Shown here piece by piece: positions 17,947 through 25,762 of a stretch of DNA of 64,000 nt. This DNA comes from Synechocystis sp. LKSZ1. Lineage in GTDB: Bacteria; Cyanobacteriota; Cyanobacteriia; Cyanobacteriales; Microcystaceae. Numbering within the stretch: the first letter of the stretch is position 1; each line of letters opens with the position of its first letter. The stretch lies in the NCBI RefSeq assembly GCF_040436315.1, contig NZ_AP031572.1, forward strand, positions 3,100,001 to 3,164,000. Direction: 5' to 3'. The position numbers and the translations under genes are program-made. Under the pieces are notes generated by a model. The model was not told where the DNA came from, searched no databases, and saw only the letters and a program-made list of their open reading frames with translations.

Positions 17947-20091
17947 CTAACCTTTCACAATGGCGCCAAAGTCGGCCAAAATGCGGGCATGGTTGCGCAG
18001 TAACCCTAACAAATTCAGCCGATTTTGACGAACGGCTTCCGCCTCCGCCATCACCAGCACGCTATCCGGGCCATCAAAAAATTCAGCCACCGTGGGGGCA
18101 ATCTCCGCCAGAGCATCCACTAATTGTTGATAGTCGCGATTGGACTGGGCCGCCTGGGTTTTGGGTAAGAGGGCCAGCAAGGCCTGGTAAACAGCCTTTT
18201 CAGAAGCTTTTTCAAACAAAGCTGGCTGAATTACCGGCACGGGGTCGAGTTGAGTGGTCGCTAAATTGCCCTTCACCGCCAGACGACTGGAACGGTTCAC
18301 CGTGGCATAGATTTGTTCGAGTTGGCCGTTGTTGCGGATCTGCTGAAGGAAGTGGGCCCGGTCGCGGACATCCAATAAATCCGTTAAGGCCCGCTGACGA
18401 TAATCGGGATCGTTATCGCCTAAAACCGCTTTCACCAAGTCATAATCTAGGCCCTGTTCATCTTCTAGCAAGGCCTGGAGCCGTTGCATAAAAAATTGGC
18501 GTAGGGCCTCTAGGGGCGACGTTCTGTTATCGTGCCCGGTTACAAAGTCTTGGCTTCCCTGCTGGAGGAGTTGGTCAAGATTGAGGGGCAGATCCGCTGC
18601 CCAAGTAATGTTAATAACTGCGTTGGCGGCCCGACGCAGGGCAAAGGGATCGGAGGAACCCGTCGGCAACAAGCCTAGACCAAAAATACTCACCAAGGTA
18701 TCCAGACGGTCACTTAGGCCCACGACTTGGCCGGTAAGGGACTGGGGCAGAGGATCTTCTTGATTGCGGGGTAGGTAATGCTCAAAAATCCCTAGGGCCA
18801 CCTGTTCCGATTCCCCACTCACTAGCGCATATTTTTGGCCCATCACCCCCTGGAGTTCCGGAAATTCGTAGACCATCTGGGTAACGAGATCTGCTTTGCA
18901 GAGCATAGCGGTACTTTCCACCTCAGCCCGCTGGTCTTCATTCAGATCCAGTTGCTCCGCAATGGCCTGGGCCAAGTTCATAATCCGGTCTACCTTGTCC
19001 CGCATCGTGCCCAATTCTTCTTGAAACGTGACGGTTTCCAATTGGGGTAAATAGCTATCGAGGGGTTCATCACAATCGGCCTGGAAAAAGAAGTTCGCAT
19101 CCGCCAAACGAGCCCGGATGACTCGGGCATTACCTTCTGCGATTAAGTCAGCTTTTTGGGGGTCGCCGTTGGCAATGGTGATGAAGTGCGGCAAGAGCTG
19201 GCCCTGGGCATCATAAATTGGAAAATAGCGTTGGTGGGTCACCATCACTGTTGTAATCACTTCCTTCGGTAGGCGTAAAAACTCGGCTTCAAATTGGCCA
19301 ATCACCGCCGTCGGAAACTCGACCAACTGCACCACTTCATCGAGGAGATCGGGATAAATTTCCGCCGTTCCCCCCAGGTGTTGGGCCTGGGCTTGAATTT
19401 GCTCTAGGATGATTTGCCGCCGTTCCTCGGGATCTACAATAACGGCCGCTGAACGGAGCGCCAGGGTATAGTCTTCGGCTTTCACCAGGGAAACCGGTTC
19501 GGGATGCAGAATGCGATGGCCACGAGAGGTGCGGTCACTGGCAAGGGTGTGACTGCCGTTGGTCAAACTTAGGGGTAAAACGTCACCATCGAGGAGGGCC
19601 AACAGCCAACGAATCGGCCGGGGAAAACGAAAATCGCCATCACTCCAGCGCATAAAGCGGCGGCCTTCCAGGCCCTGTAACCACTCCAGGGCCTGGTCGG
19701 GAAGCAGTTCTTGGGCGGGTTTCCCCGGAATTTGCCGACGCACAAAGACAAACTCTCCCTTATCCGTCGGACGGATTTCCAGGTCAGCCAGGTCAATGCC
19801 CTGTTTTTTGGCAAAACCCAGCAGGGCCGGGGTGGGCTGGCCTGCTTTATAAGCCGTGGTCACGGGAGGGCCTTTAATGTCTTCCTCGCGGTCAGGCTGT
19901 TGATGGGGCAGGCCAGTGATTAAAACCGCTAAACGCCGGGGCGTTCCAAAGACTTCCACTTTGCTCGGCGTGAGGGAGGCTGCTTCTAAAGCCAGGGGAA
20001 TGCGGGCCTGCCATTGGGCTAGGGCACTCCTGACAAAATCCGCAGGCAATTCTTCAGTACCGATTTCAAGGAGGAAAGTCTGCAAAGACAT
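17947..20091 (-). CDS. glyS: Glycyl-tRNA synthetase beta subunit
   Basis: 714 residues, usual length for the beta subunit of the alpha2-beta2 bacterial GlyRS. The N-terminus [16 protein letters not shown], the block [31 protein letters not shown] and an HD-like domain ([19 protein letters not shown]) are all characteristic, with a C-terminal anticodon-binding region. The alpha subunit gene glyQ is not in this window. A short AT-rich spacer separates it from the small gene at 20183. Confidence 0.96.
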   Translation of the reverse strand: MSLQTFLLEIGTEELPADFVRSALAQWQARIPLALEAASLTPSKVEVFGTPRRLAVLITGLPHQQPDREEDIKGPPVTTAYKAGQPTPALLGFAKKQGIDLADLEIRPTDKGEFVFVRRQIPGKPAQELLPDQALEWLQGLEGRRFMRWSDGDFRFPRPIRWLLALLDGDVLPLSLTNGSHTLASDRTSRGHRILHPEPVSLVKAEDYTLALRSAAVIVDPEERRQIILEQIQAQAQHLGGTAEIYPDLLDEVVQLVEFPTAVIGQFEAEFLRLPKEVITTVMVTHQRYFPIYDAQGQLLPHFITIANGDPQKADLIAEGNARVIRARLADANFFFQADCDEPLDSYLPQLETVTFQEELGTMRDKVDRIMNLAQAIAEQLDLNEDQRAEVESTAMLCKADLVTQMVYEFPELQGVMGQKYALVSGESEQVALGIFEHYLPRNQEDPLPQSLTGQVVGLSDRLDTLVSIFGLGLLPTGSSDPFALRRAANAVINITWAADLPLNLDQLLQQGSQDFVTGHDNRTSPLEALRQFFMQRLQALLEDEQGLDYDLVKAVLGDNDPDYRQRALTDLLDVRDRAHFLQQIRNNGQLEQIYATVNRSSRLAVKGNLATTQLDPVPVIQPALFEKASEKAVYQALLALLPKTQAAQSNRDYQQLVDALAEIAPTVAEFFDGPDSVLVMAEAEAVRQNRLNLLGLLRNHARILADFGAIVKG

Positions 20092-20182
20092 AGGATTTGT
20101 AGAGTGAAGTGGACGGCGCTAAGGCATTTTAGCAAACCGGGAGTCTCTCAGCTTTCCTCGACCCAGGAATTGGCCTCTTTGG

Positions 20183-20482
20183 TTAAGACAATTGTTCGAA
20201 ATGAGTTGACAGGACTCGGAAGTCCAGAACCAGGGCATAGCCCCCGTAGATGGGTGAAGTTCTATCGGCTTCAGAGACAAAGCGTTTTTCAAAGGCGGGA
20301 TAGTCCAGCGGCCGGGCATAGACAGCGGTGGCCCTCGGCGGCGGATCATTCACAATTTCTAGTACATCGCCAGGGGATAGCGTAGCCGAAAAACTCCCAC
20401 TCACCGGGGCTGCAAAACTAGTGATGCCGGTTACGGAAAGGATTTTGAGGGCCTTATACTTTTGTCCTTTCTGGGGAGTCAT
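20183..20482 (-). CDS. Conserved-looking small hypothetical protein
   Basis: 99 residues, not recognised. The N-terminus MTPQKGQKYKALKILSVTGI and the segment SGSFSATLSPGDVLEIVNDP suggest a small all-beta protein. The frame overlaps the 3' end of the TauE/SafE gene by 29 bp on the same strand, indicating translational coupling. No strong ribosome site precedes the ATG, which agrees with coupling. A link to sulfur metabolism would rest on position alone. Confidence 0.6.
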   Translation of the reverse strand: MTPQKGQKYKALKILSVTGITSFAAPVSGSFSATLSPGDVLEIVNDPPPRATAVYARPLDYPAFEKRFVSEADRTSPIYGGYALVLDFRVLSTHFEQLS

Positions 20483-21317
20483 AGGGAATGGTGGGCATAA
20501 GGGACGTTTTGGGCTGACGAAAACTATCCCGCTGTTGGAAGAGGATAAAGGCCGCGATTACCATTAAAAAATAGCCAAAGCCTTGCTGTAAATCCTTCGG
20601 TTTGAGATAGCGAGACAAGTAGCTTCCCAATAAAATACCCAGGGCCGCCAGAAAACTAAAGGAGACCACCAAAGGGTAGTCTAAATCGACTCGACCCAGA
20701 TAACCGAGAAAACCCGCCACCGAATTTAAGCTAATAATCAGCAGGGAGGTGCCAATGGCCTCCTTCATCGGGACTTTACCCAATAGAACTAACGCTGGCA
20801 CAATGGCAAAGCCGCCCCCGACCCCCACCAGGCCGGTCAAAACGCCAATACCCAGGCCCTCGGTTAATAACCATAACCAACAGTAACGACACACGGGCGG
20901 CGGATACTGACTCAGGTCAATTTCATCCTCAGGAACCCTGGCATGGGGCTGTCGCGATTTGAGGATCATAAACACTGCCGCCATCAGCATCAGTACGGCA
21001 AACAACAAAAGCTGGAAGGTATCGGTCACCCAGGGATAGCTAGCCAGCTTTGCTCCCAGAAAGGCCCCCACCATGGTTGCAGAGCCAAAAATTAAGGCTT
21101 TGGGGAGATTAACATGGCCCTTGCGCCAATGGGGAATTACCCCAATCAAGCTGACAACCCCCACAATCACCAGGGTCATGGCCACCGCCGACTTGGTGGG
21201 AATGTGGAGTAAATAGACCAGAACCGGCAGGGCCAAAACCGAGCCACCGCCACCAATCAGACCCAAACTTAGGCCAATAACAATCGCCAATAGATAACCA
21301 ACAAACTGTAACACCAT
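20454..21317 (-). CDS. TauE/SafE family sulfite/anion exporter
   Basis: 287 residues with about eight membrane helices. Both family repeats begin with glycine-rich motifs: IGLSLGLIGGGGSVLALPVL at about 13-32 and VLTGLVGVGGGFAIVPALV near residue 158. Members export sulfite, sulfoacetate, thiosulfate or related organic anions across the cytoplasmic membrane. Position downstream of persulfide dioxygenase and rhodanese genes makes sulfite or thiosulfate the likely substrate. Its ATG lies 9 bp after the stop of the HicA-like frame. Confidence 0.88.
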   Translation of the reverse strand: MVLQFVGYLLAIVIGLSLGLIGGGGSVLALPVLVYLLHIPTKSAVAMTLVIVGVVSLIGVIPHWRKGHVNLPKALIFGSATMVGAFLGAKLASYPWVTDTFQLLLFAVLMLMAAVFMILKSRQPHARVPEDEIDLSQYPPPVCRYCWLWLLTEGLGIGVLTGLVGVGGGFAIVPALVLLGKVPMKEAIGTSLLIISLNSVAGFLGYLGRVDLDYPLVVSFSFLAALGILLGSYLSRYLKPKDLQQGFGYFLMVIAAFILFQQRDSFRQPKTSLMPTIPYDSPERTKV

Positions 21318-21326
21318 AAATATCGC

Positions 21327-21539
21327 CTAGAAATCCTCTGGAGTTAAGCCCGTTTTTCTAGCAATACGAGATAGCATTTTGGGGCCAATTTCATCACTAT
21401 CTCGAAACGCAAAGACATAATCGTCCCAACCCTCTCGACTTAAAACTTTATGGGAGCCTGTTTGGCGTTTGATTTTCCATCCCACTGTCTCCAGGGCCAT
21501 CAATACTTTCCTTGCTTTTTGTGATGATCACTGCCCCAT
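21327..21539 (-). pseudogene. hicA: HicA-type mRNA interferase gene interrupted by an early in-frame TGA
   Basis: From an ATG at 21537-21539 the frame reads Met-Gly-Gln-stop (TGA at 21528-21530) and then continues open to a TAG at 21327. The open part encodes ARKVLMALETVGWKIKR, QTGSHKVL and RIARKTGLTPEDF, which is the HicA fold with its catalytic His in GSH. Translation could restart at the ATG at 21498-21500, preceded by AAGGA at good spacing. That would give a 57-residue protein with a clipped first helix. It lies directly downstream of the HicB-like gene and 9 bp before tauE. Either the toxin is dead or it is made in a shortened form. Confidence 0.7.
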
Positions 21540-21550
21540 CTGAGTTGCTC

Positions 21551-21775
21551 CTAAGCAGCAATAAATCGAAAGGAGTCTGTATCGACTGCAACCTCTCCCT
21601 GCTCCAACTTATCCGCCAGCACTCGCAGGGCCAAGGCTTTGACTTTTTGGATAGCGTGCAGTTGACTATCTGCGTAGACGAGAGTCCCAGGAAGTTCTAA
21701 CACTTCTGCCAACCAACGGCCATCCTCCTCCTGTTCCGTTTCAATGGTGAACTGAGAGAGTAATGATAAGGACAT
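21551..21775 (-). CDS. hicB: HicB-type antitoxin
   Basis: 74 residues from the ATG at 21775, chosen because GGGAG lies six bases upstream; an in-frame ATG four codons earlier overlaps that site. The sequence FTIETEQEEDGRWLAEV followed by LPGTLVYADSQLHAIQKVKA is the partial RNase H-like HicB domain. The C-terminal part is too short for the usual DNA-binding domain, so autoregulation is doubtful. It precedes the interrupted hicA by 11 bp and follows the rhodanese gene by 34 bp, placing the pair within the sulfur cluster. Confidence 0.75.
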   Translation of the reverse strand: MSLSLLSQFTIETEQEEDGRWLAEVLELPGTLVYADSQLHAIQKVKALALRVLADKLEQGEVAVDTDSFRFIAA

Positions 21776-21809
21776 AGATGCTCCCACTAAACCTTATTTA
21801 TCTTGGCAC

Positions 21810-22349
21810 TTACTTCACTTGATTATAGGGAAGCTTGCCTAAAAGATTGGCCATCATGCAAGTCCCGGAAAGACCAGCAAAAGTCAGGCCCGCGCCGACA
21901 AAACCACTCAGCAATAGGAAATAGGGAGAAACCAAGGCCCCCAATATAGTTCCCGTCAATACCAGTGTGCCGGCAATGATTTGCACCTGGCGCATGATGC
22001 TGATCGGGGCATTTTTACGTTTAATCGTGGGAAAGCCGGCCTGTTTCCAAGCAGTTAATCCTCCCTGGAGATGTAGGACTCCTTCTTCCCCAAAATTCTG
22101 GGCCTGTTTCAACGCTTGGCCAGAGCGATGACTACTTTGACAATACAGAACTAAACTTTTACCAGCGGCCCAGGGGAGTTCCTGGGGCCTGAACTGGGAA
22201 AGGGGCATTAACTTCGCATCGGCAATCCGTTCTCCGGCATATTCCAGAGGCTCCCGCACGTCGACAAGAACAACGGAATCCTGCTCGATTAATTGACGAA
22301 GGGTTTGGACATCAATGGTTTGGTTAGTAGGCACTTGAATGGAGGTCAT
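21810..22349 (-). CDS. Rhodanese domain fused to a DUF2892 membrane segment
   Basis: 179 residues. The rhodanese domain (about 10-110) has VLVDVREPLEYAGERI and the active-site Cys C70 in LVLYCQSSHRSGQA. The C-terminal 65 residues contain two hydrophobic helices, a DUF2892-like region, which tether the sulfurtransferase to a membrane. Rhodaneses move sulfane sulfur between thiols, sulfite and cyanide. Next to an ETHE1-like dioxygenase and a sulfite exporter, it probably converts persulfide plus sulfite to thiosulfate. Confidence 0.87.
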   Translation of the reverse strand: MTSIQVPTNQTIDVQTLRQLIEQDSVVLVDVREPLEYAGERIADAKLMPLSQFRPQELPWAAGKSLVLYCQSSHRSGQALKQAQNFGEEGVLHLQGGLTAWKQAGFPTIKRKNAPISIMRQVQIIAGTLVLTGTILGALVSPYFLLLSGFVGAGLTFAGLSGTCMMANLLGKLPYNQVK

Positions 22350-22401
22350 AGCGTTGAATGTTATTCAAAAAAGAAGAGAATGACAGTAATCCGGTGAGGT
22401 G

Positions 22402-22911
22402 TTAACGAGCACTGGGAGGAGATTCCGCCACCTTTTGCCATTCCTGGATCAGAAAGTAGGGCACATTCAAAACCGTTGGCTCCAGGTCTTCGAGGGGCAA
22501 TTGCAATTGCCAGAAATTATTAGCCGGCAGTTGGCTGAGCAGGCCCTGAAAATCGTACTCCCCCACATTCTCGCCAGGGTTATTCTGGCCCAATAGATCC
22601 GGCGCTGCTAGGGTAACGGTCTCATCGGCCTTGATGGTTAGCGGGGCCGGGTGCCGAAAATGGGTTACTCCTGGAAAACCTACCAATCGCAGGTGCAGGG
22701 CGGATACGGTGTCTGCTTTAACCCGCTTAAAGAAAACCACTTGCCAAGTATGCCCCGTAGAATCCCGTAGGCTTTTGCGAGATTGGTAGAGGTGTTGTCC
22801 TGGTGCTTCCGCCATCTCCCGCAGACTGGCCTGGGCCGGTGCGGGGGAAAGGATCAACAAGCTCAAAACCAAACTCGCTAGCAGTAGTCGGGTAAACCAT
22901 CGCTTAAGCAT
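22402..22911 (-). CDS. DUF3122-like exported protein
   Basis: 169 residues. A signal peptide is clear: RRxx-type basic start, hydrophobic core LLLASLVLSLLILS and likely cleavage after PAQA. The mature part resembles the cyanobacterial DUF3122 family (DSTGHTWQVVFFKR, LRLVGFPGVTHFRHPAPL). Function unknown; the location would be periplasm or thylakoid lumen. Its start overlaps the end of the ETHE1-like gene by 8 bp, so the two are translationally linked. Confidence 0.7.
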   Translation of the reverse strand: MLKRWFTRLLLASLVLSLLILSPAPAQASLREMAEAPGQHLYQSRKSLRDSTGHTWQVVFFKRVKADTVSALHLRLVGFPGVTHFRHPAPLTIKADETVTLAAPDLLGQNNPGENVGEYDFQGLLSQLPANNFWQLQLPLEDLEPTVLNVPYFLIQEWQKVAESPPSAR

Positions 22912-23602
22912 GAACTTCTACCTGACCACAGACTTGGTTGGCGGGCACGGCTTCCATCATTTTTTGGGGCGGGGGCAGTCTTAAACCCGCCATGAACTCG
23001 ATGAAATCCTGGCGACTACGCCTGGCTAGGCGGGGATTCCACTGGCGTTCCTCCCAGATGGTCGAAACGGTTTGGCCACGGTAATCATGGCCAGGATAAA
23101 CCAAGGTATCTCCTGGTAAGGTAAAAAGCCGTTGGGTAATGGCATCGTAGAGGAGGCCGGCATTGCCACTCTGAAAATCGGTGCGACCACAGCCGCGAAT
23201 CAGTAGGGCATCACCGGTTAAAAGATGGGTTTGATTCACCAGATAGGCCAAATGACTATCGGTATGGCCCGGTGTCGCAATGGCTTTAATCGAAATGTCG
23301 CCGATCCAGATTTCTTCATCATCGTGAAGCTGTCGATCCGCACAGGCCACTTCGGCATACTGGGGCACGATGGTTTGACACCCCGTTAAGGCCTTGAGTT
23401 GCCCGGCCCCAGTAACGTGATCGGCATGGACATGGGTTTCCAGACAATAGCGCAGGGCCAGGCCCAGTTCCCGCAGTAGGCGAGTGTCCCGTTCTACCTG
23501 CTCTAGAACCGCATCCACCAGGGCCGCTTCCCGCGTTTGGATATCGGCGATGAGATAGGTGTAGGTACTGGTGCCTGGATCAAAAAGCTGACGAAAGAGC
23601 AT
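22904..23602 (-). CDS. ETHE1-like persulfide dioxygenase (MBL-fold)
   Basis: 232 residues. The metal motif THVHADH gives H57, H59, D61 and H62. Further ligands lie in ATPGHTDSHLAYLV, LTGDALLIRGCGRTDFQ and VYPGHDYRG. The GCGRTDFQ motif separates persulfide dioxygenases from glyoxalase II. The enzyme oxidises glutathione persulfide to sulfite with one non-haem iron. It is first in a minus-strand cluster with an exported DUF3122 protein, rhodanese, HicBA and TauE. An 18-bp palindrome lies 17 bp upstream of its start. Confidence 0.92.
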   Translation of the reverse strand: MLFRQLFDPGTSTYTYLIADIQTREAALVDAVLEQVERDTRLLRELGLALRYCLETHVHADHVTGAGQLKALTGCQTIVPQYAEVACADRQLHDDEEIWIGDISIKAIATPGHTDSHLAYLVNQTHLLTGDALLIRGCGRTDFQSGNAGLLYDAITQRLFTLPGDTLVYPGHDYRGQTVSTIWEERQWNPRLARRSRQDFIEFMAGLRLPPPQKMMEAVPANQVCGQVEVHA

Positions 23603-23618
23603 AGTCTTTATCCAACCA

Positions 23619-23636
23619 ATTGACTATATGGTAAAT
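23619..23636. promoter_or_regulatory. 18-bp palindromic operator candidate of the persulfide dioxygenase cluster
   Basis: ATTGACTATATGGTAAAT matches its own reverse complement at 14 of 18 positions and lies 17-34 bp upstream of the ETHE1-like start. On the minus strand it contains TATAGT, a possible -10 element, and a TTGACA occurs further upstream at 23652-23657. The size and AT-rich centre fit an ArsR-type winged-helix repressor such as the persulfide sensors BigR/SqrR. The identity of the regulator is an inference; none is encoded in the window. Confidence 0.45.
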
Positions 23637-23735
23637 CATGGAATTGATTTCTGTCAAGGGTAAGAAGATTAAGGTAGCAACAGCAGTCTAGATTAATGTG
23701 CTAGATTCCTCGTACTGCATTGATGGATAGAGAGA

Positions 23736-25610
23736 ATGGACTTCCCAGCAGATCAAGGTTTTGTCGTGGTCGGCGCCTCCAGTGGCTATGTGATGGCGAG
23801 TCAGGTAGGAGGTATTGGCGTCATCGGTGGTTTTGGAGGAATTGCTCTGGGGACACCCGTTATCGTCATCAGTGGCGCGATTGTAGGGGCGGCAGTTCAG
23901 GGAATTTTAGAAGGAATAGAAAGCGATGATGTCAACATTTTAGGCGTGACAACAGTCGGCTCTGTGTTGGGGGCCGGGTTTTCAGCAGCGGTCGGGAATG
24001 TAGGGGTTGGTGTCGCGGGAACCGCTTTTAGCGTCGGCATGGGGACAATGGCTGTAACCGGCGGAATCTTTGCCTTGGGTGTTTATCAGTTGCTCAAAAA
24101 ATTTGTCCAACAAGACAGTCAAGAATCCATTCAGCAAATTTTTGCCCGAATGGAGGACAAGATTTTAGATCAAGAGTTTTATTATCAAGCAATGCTTGAA
24201 CTTGACCCCGTACTGGGAGAATTGGCGTGGAAGCAAAAGATAACTGAGCTAGAACTGGAGGAGGAATTACAGCAATTAAAAGCCAATGTACAGAGTAATC
24301 TGACAGAGGATAATGACCAAAATTACCAGTGGCAATCATTGGATAATCAGCAGGATCTAGAAAAAATTAAGCAACACCTGAAAACCTATTTACAAAACTC
24401 AGATGGTGTTCCTCAGCTACTCTATGATTTAACCGAAGCTAGTCAACCGTTAGGTCAGTTAATAACCCACAAGAGACAAAAACTCCAGTGGCAAGCAAAA
24501 ACGTTAAGCTATTTTGACTTGCAAGCGATTAGTGCCGTAGCGATCACTAAAAATAATCGTTACTTGTTCAGTGGAGACAGTCGAGGAATGATTAAGCAAT
24601 GGGACTTAGTCACACACCAGGCAGTCTTTAGTTTTATTGGCAACACAAAAGAAATACAGGCTCTCGTTGTTAGTCCTGACAGTCAAAAGTTATTGGCTGG
24701 CGGTTTCCATGGTCATATCAACGCTTGGCATCTTGAAAAGAGAGCCATTTTCCCCGCATTTTATAGTGCGAACTCTGCCCTTAGTCATCAAGGGATTATC
24801 AATGCTTTAGCGATCAGTCCCGATGGTCAATGGTTAGCCAGTGGAAGCAGTGATCATAAAATTAAGATTTGGAATACCCTGACTGGCACATGGGAAAGAA
24901 CTTTAAATGACCATTCTAATAAAGTCACCGTTTTAGCTTTTAATCGTGATGGTCGGCTCTTAGCGAGTGGAAGCGAGGATAATAGTATTTTGCTGTGGGA
25001 TACTACGAATTATCAGAAGCCCCTACTTCAATTAGACAATCATCATCGGCCAATCACGGGTTTAAAATTTCTTCAGGATTTCCCATTATTAATCAGTAGT
25101 GATGTAGCAGGAACAATTCAGATTTTTGACACTGCAAACCAAACTATCCTGAAAACAATCAATAGTCATGAGCCGATCTTTTCCCTAGATGTTAATTCTT
25201 CCTTGGGAGTGATCGCAACAGCTAACTATCAAGCAGTTAAACTCTGGGATTTAGAAACTGGGGAATGCCTACAAGCCTTAGCCGGCCGTCATCCTATTAC
25301 CTTTAGTGAAGATGGTCAAATCTTGGTTAGTGGAAGTCTCCAGCAGAAACCAATGATCAAGCTTTGGCAATGCTCTTTAGATCGTTTTAATCAACCCAAT
25401 GAAAGTGATGACGTACTTTTTGACTTGTCCCAAGCTTGGTGGCAGATCTTAGGCGTTGATCCCGATGCCGATCCTCAATCTGTAAAACTTGCTTACTATC
25501 ATTTAGCCAAACAATTTCATCCAGATCAAAATGCTACTCAGGAATCCGTTCAGGCCATGCAAGCTATTAACCATGCCTATCGACAGTTTCGCCAGCAACG
25601 AAAGTATTAA
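23736..25610 (+). CDS. Glycine-rich membrane-like segment + WD40 repeats + C-terminal J domain protein
   Basis: 624 residues. Residues 1-130 are hydrophobic and Gly/Val/Ala-rich (VGGIGVIGGFGGIALG, VGVGVAGTAFSVGMG), like glycine-zipper membrane or pore segments. A charged helical linker (about 130-250) leads to about seven WD40 repeats (about 255-550; for example ISPDGQWLASGSSDHKIKIW and FNRDGRLLASGSEDNSILLW). The end (about 560-624) is a J domain with HPD at residues 595-597 (LAKQFHPDQN). J domains stimulate Hsp70 ATPase, and WD40 propellers bind partners, so this may recruit DnaK to a membrane-bound target. GGCC is nearly absent (three sites in 24121-25600), unlike its neighbours, suggesting transfer. 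Confidence 0.85.
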   Translation: MDFPADQGFVVVGASSGYVMASQVGGIGVIGGFGGIALGTPVIVISGAIVGAAVQGILEGIESDDVNILGVTTVGSVLGAGFSAAVGNVGVGVAGTAFSVGMGTMAVTGGIFALGVYQLLKKFVQQDSQESIQQIFARMEDKILDQEFYYQAMLELDPVLGELAWKQKITELELEEELQQLKANVQSNLTEDNDQNYQWQSLDNQQDLEKIKQHLKTYLQNSDGVPQLLYDLTEASQPLGQLITHKRQKLQWQAKTLSYFDLQAISAVAITKNNRYLFSGDSRGMIKQWDLVTHQAVFSFIGNTKEIQALVVSPDSQKLLAGGFHGHINAWHLEKRAIFPAFYSANSALSHQGIINALAISPDGQWLASGSSDHKIKIWNTLTGTWERTLNDHSNKVTVLAFNRDGRLLASGSEDNSILLWDTTNYQKPLLQLDNHHRPITGLKFLQDFPLLISSDVAGTIQIFDTANQTILKTINSHEPIFSLDVNSSLGVIATANYQAVKLWDLETGECLQALAGRHPITFSEDGQILVSGSLQQKPMIKLWQCSLDRFNQPNESDDVLFDLSQAWWQILGVDPDADPQSVKLAYYHLAKQFHPDQNATQESVQAMQAINHAYRQFRQQRKY

Positions 25611-25663
25611 AGTAATAATTTGTTAATTTGGGTAAATTCCATCACCAGATTCTGACAACCGGT

Positions 25664-25681
25664 TAATACCCGTAATACCCG
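25664..25681 (+). repeat. Two tandem copies of TAATACCCG upstream of gcvP
   Basis: TAATACCCG is repeated exactly, head to tail, and followed by TAAC, about 80-100 bp upstream of the gcvP start. It could be a binding site for a regulator or a chance slippage product. No glycine-riboswitch aptamer was recognised in the spacer between the WD40-J gene and gcvP. Confidence 0.4.
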
Positions 25682-25762
25682 TAACTGAATCTTCTCCAGA
25701 GTTTGCTAAGCTTTGTAACTGAACTCTTGCTTTTGGTAACGTTTTCTTCATCTATTCTGCCC

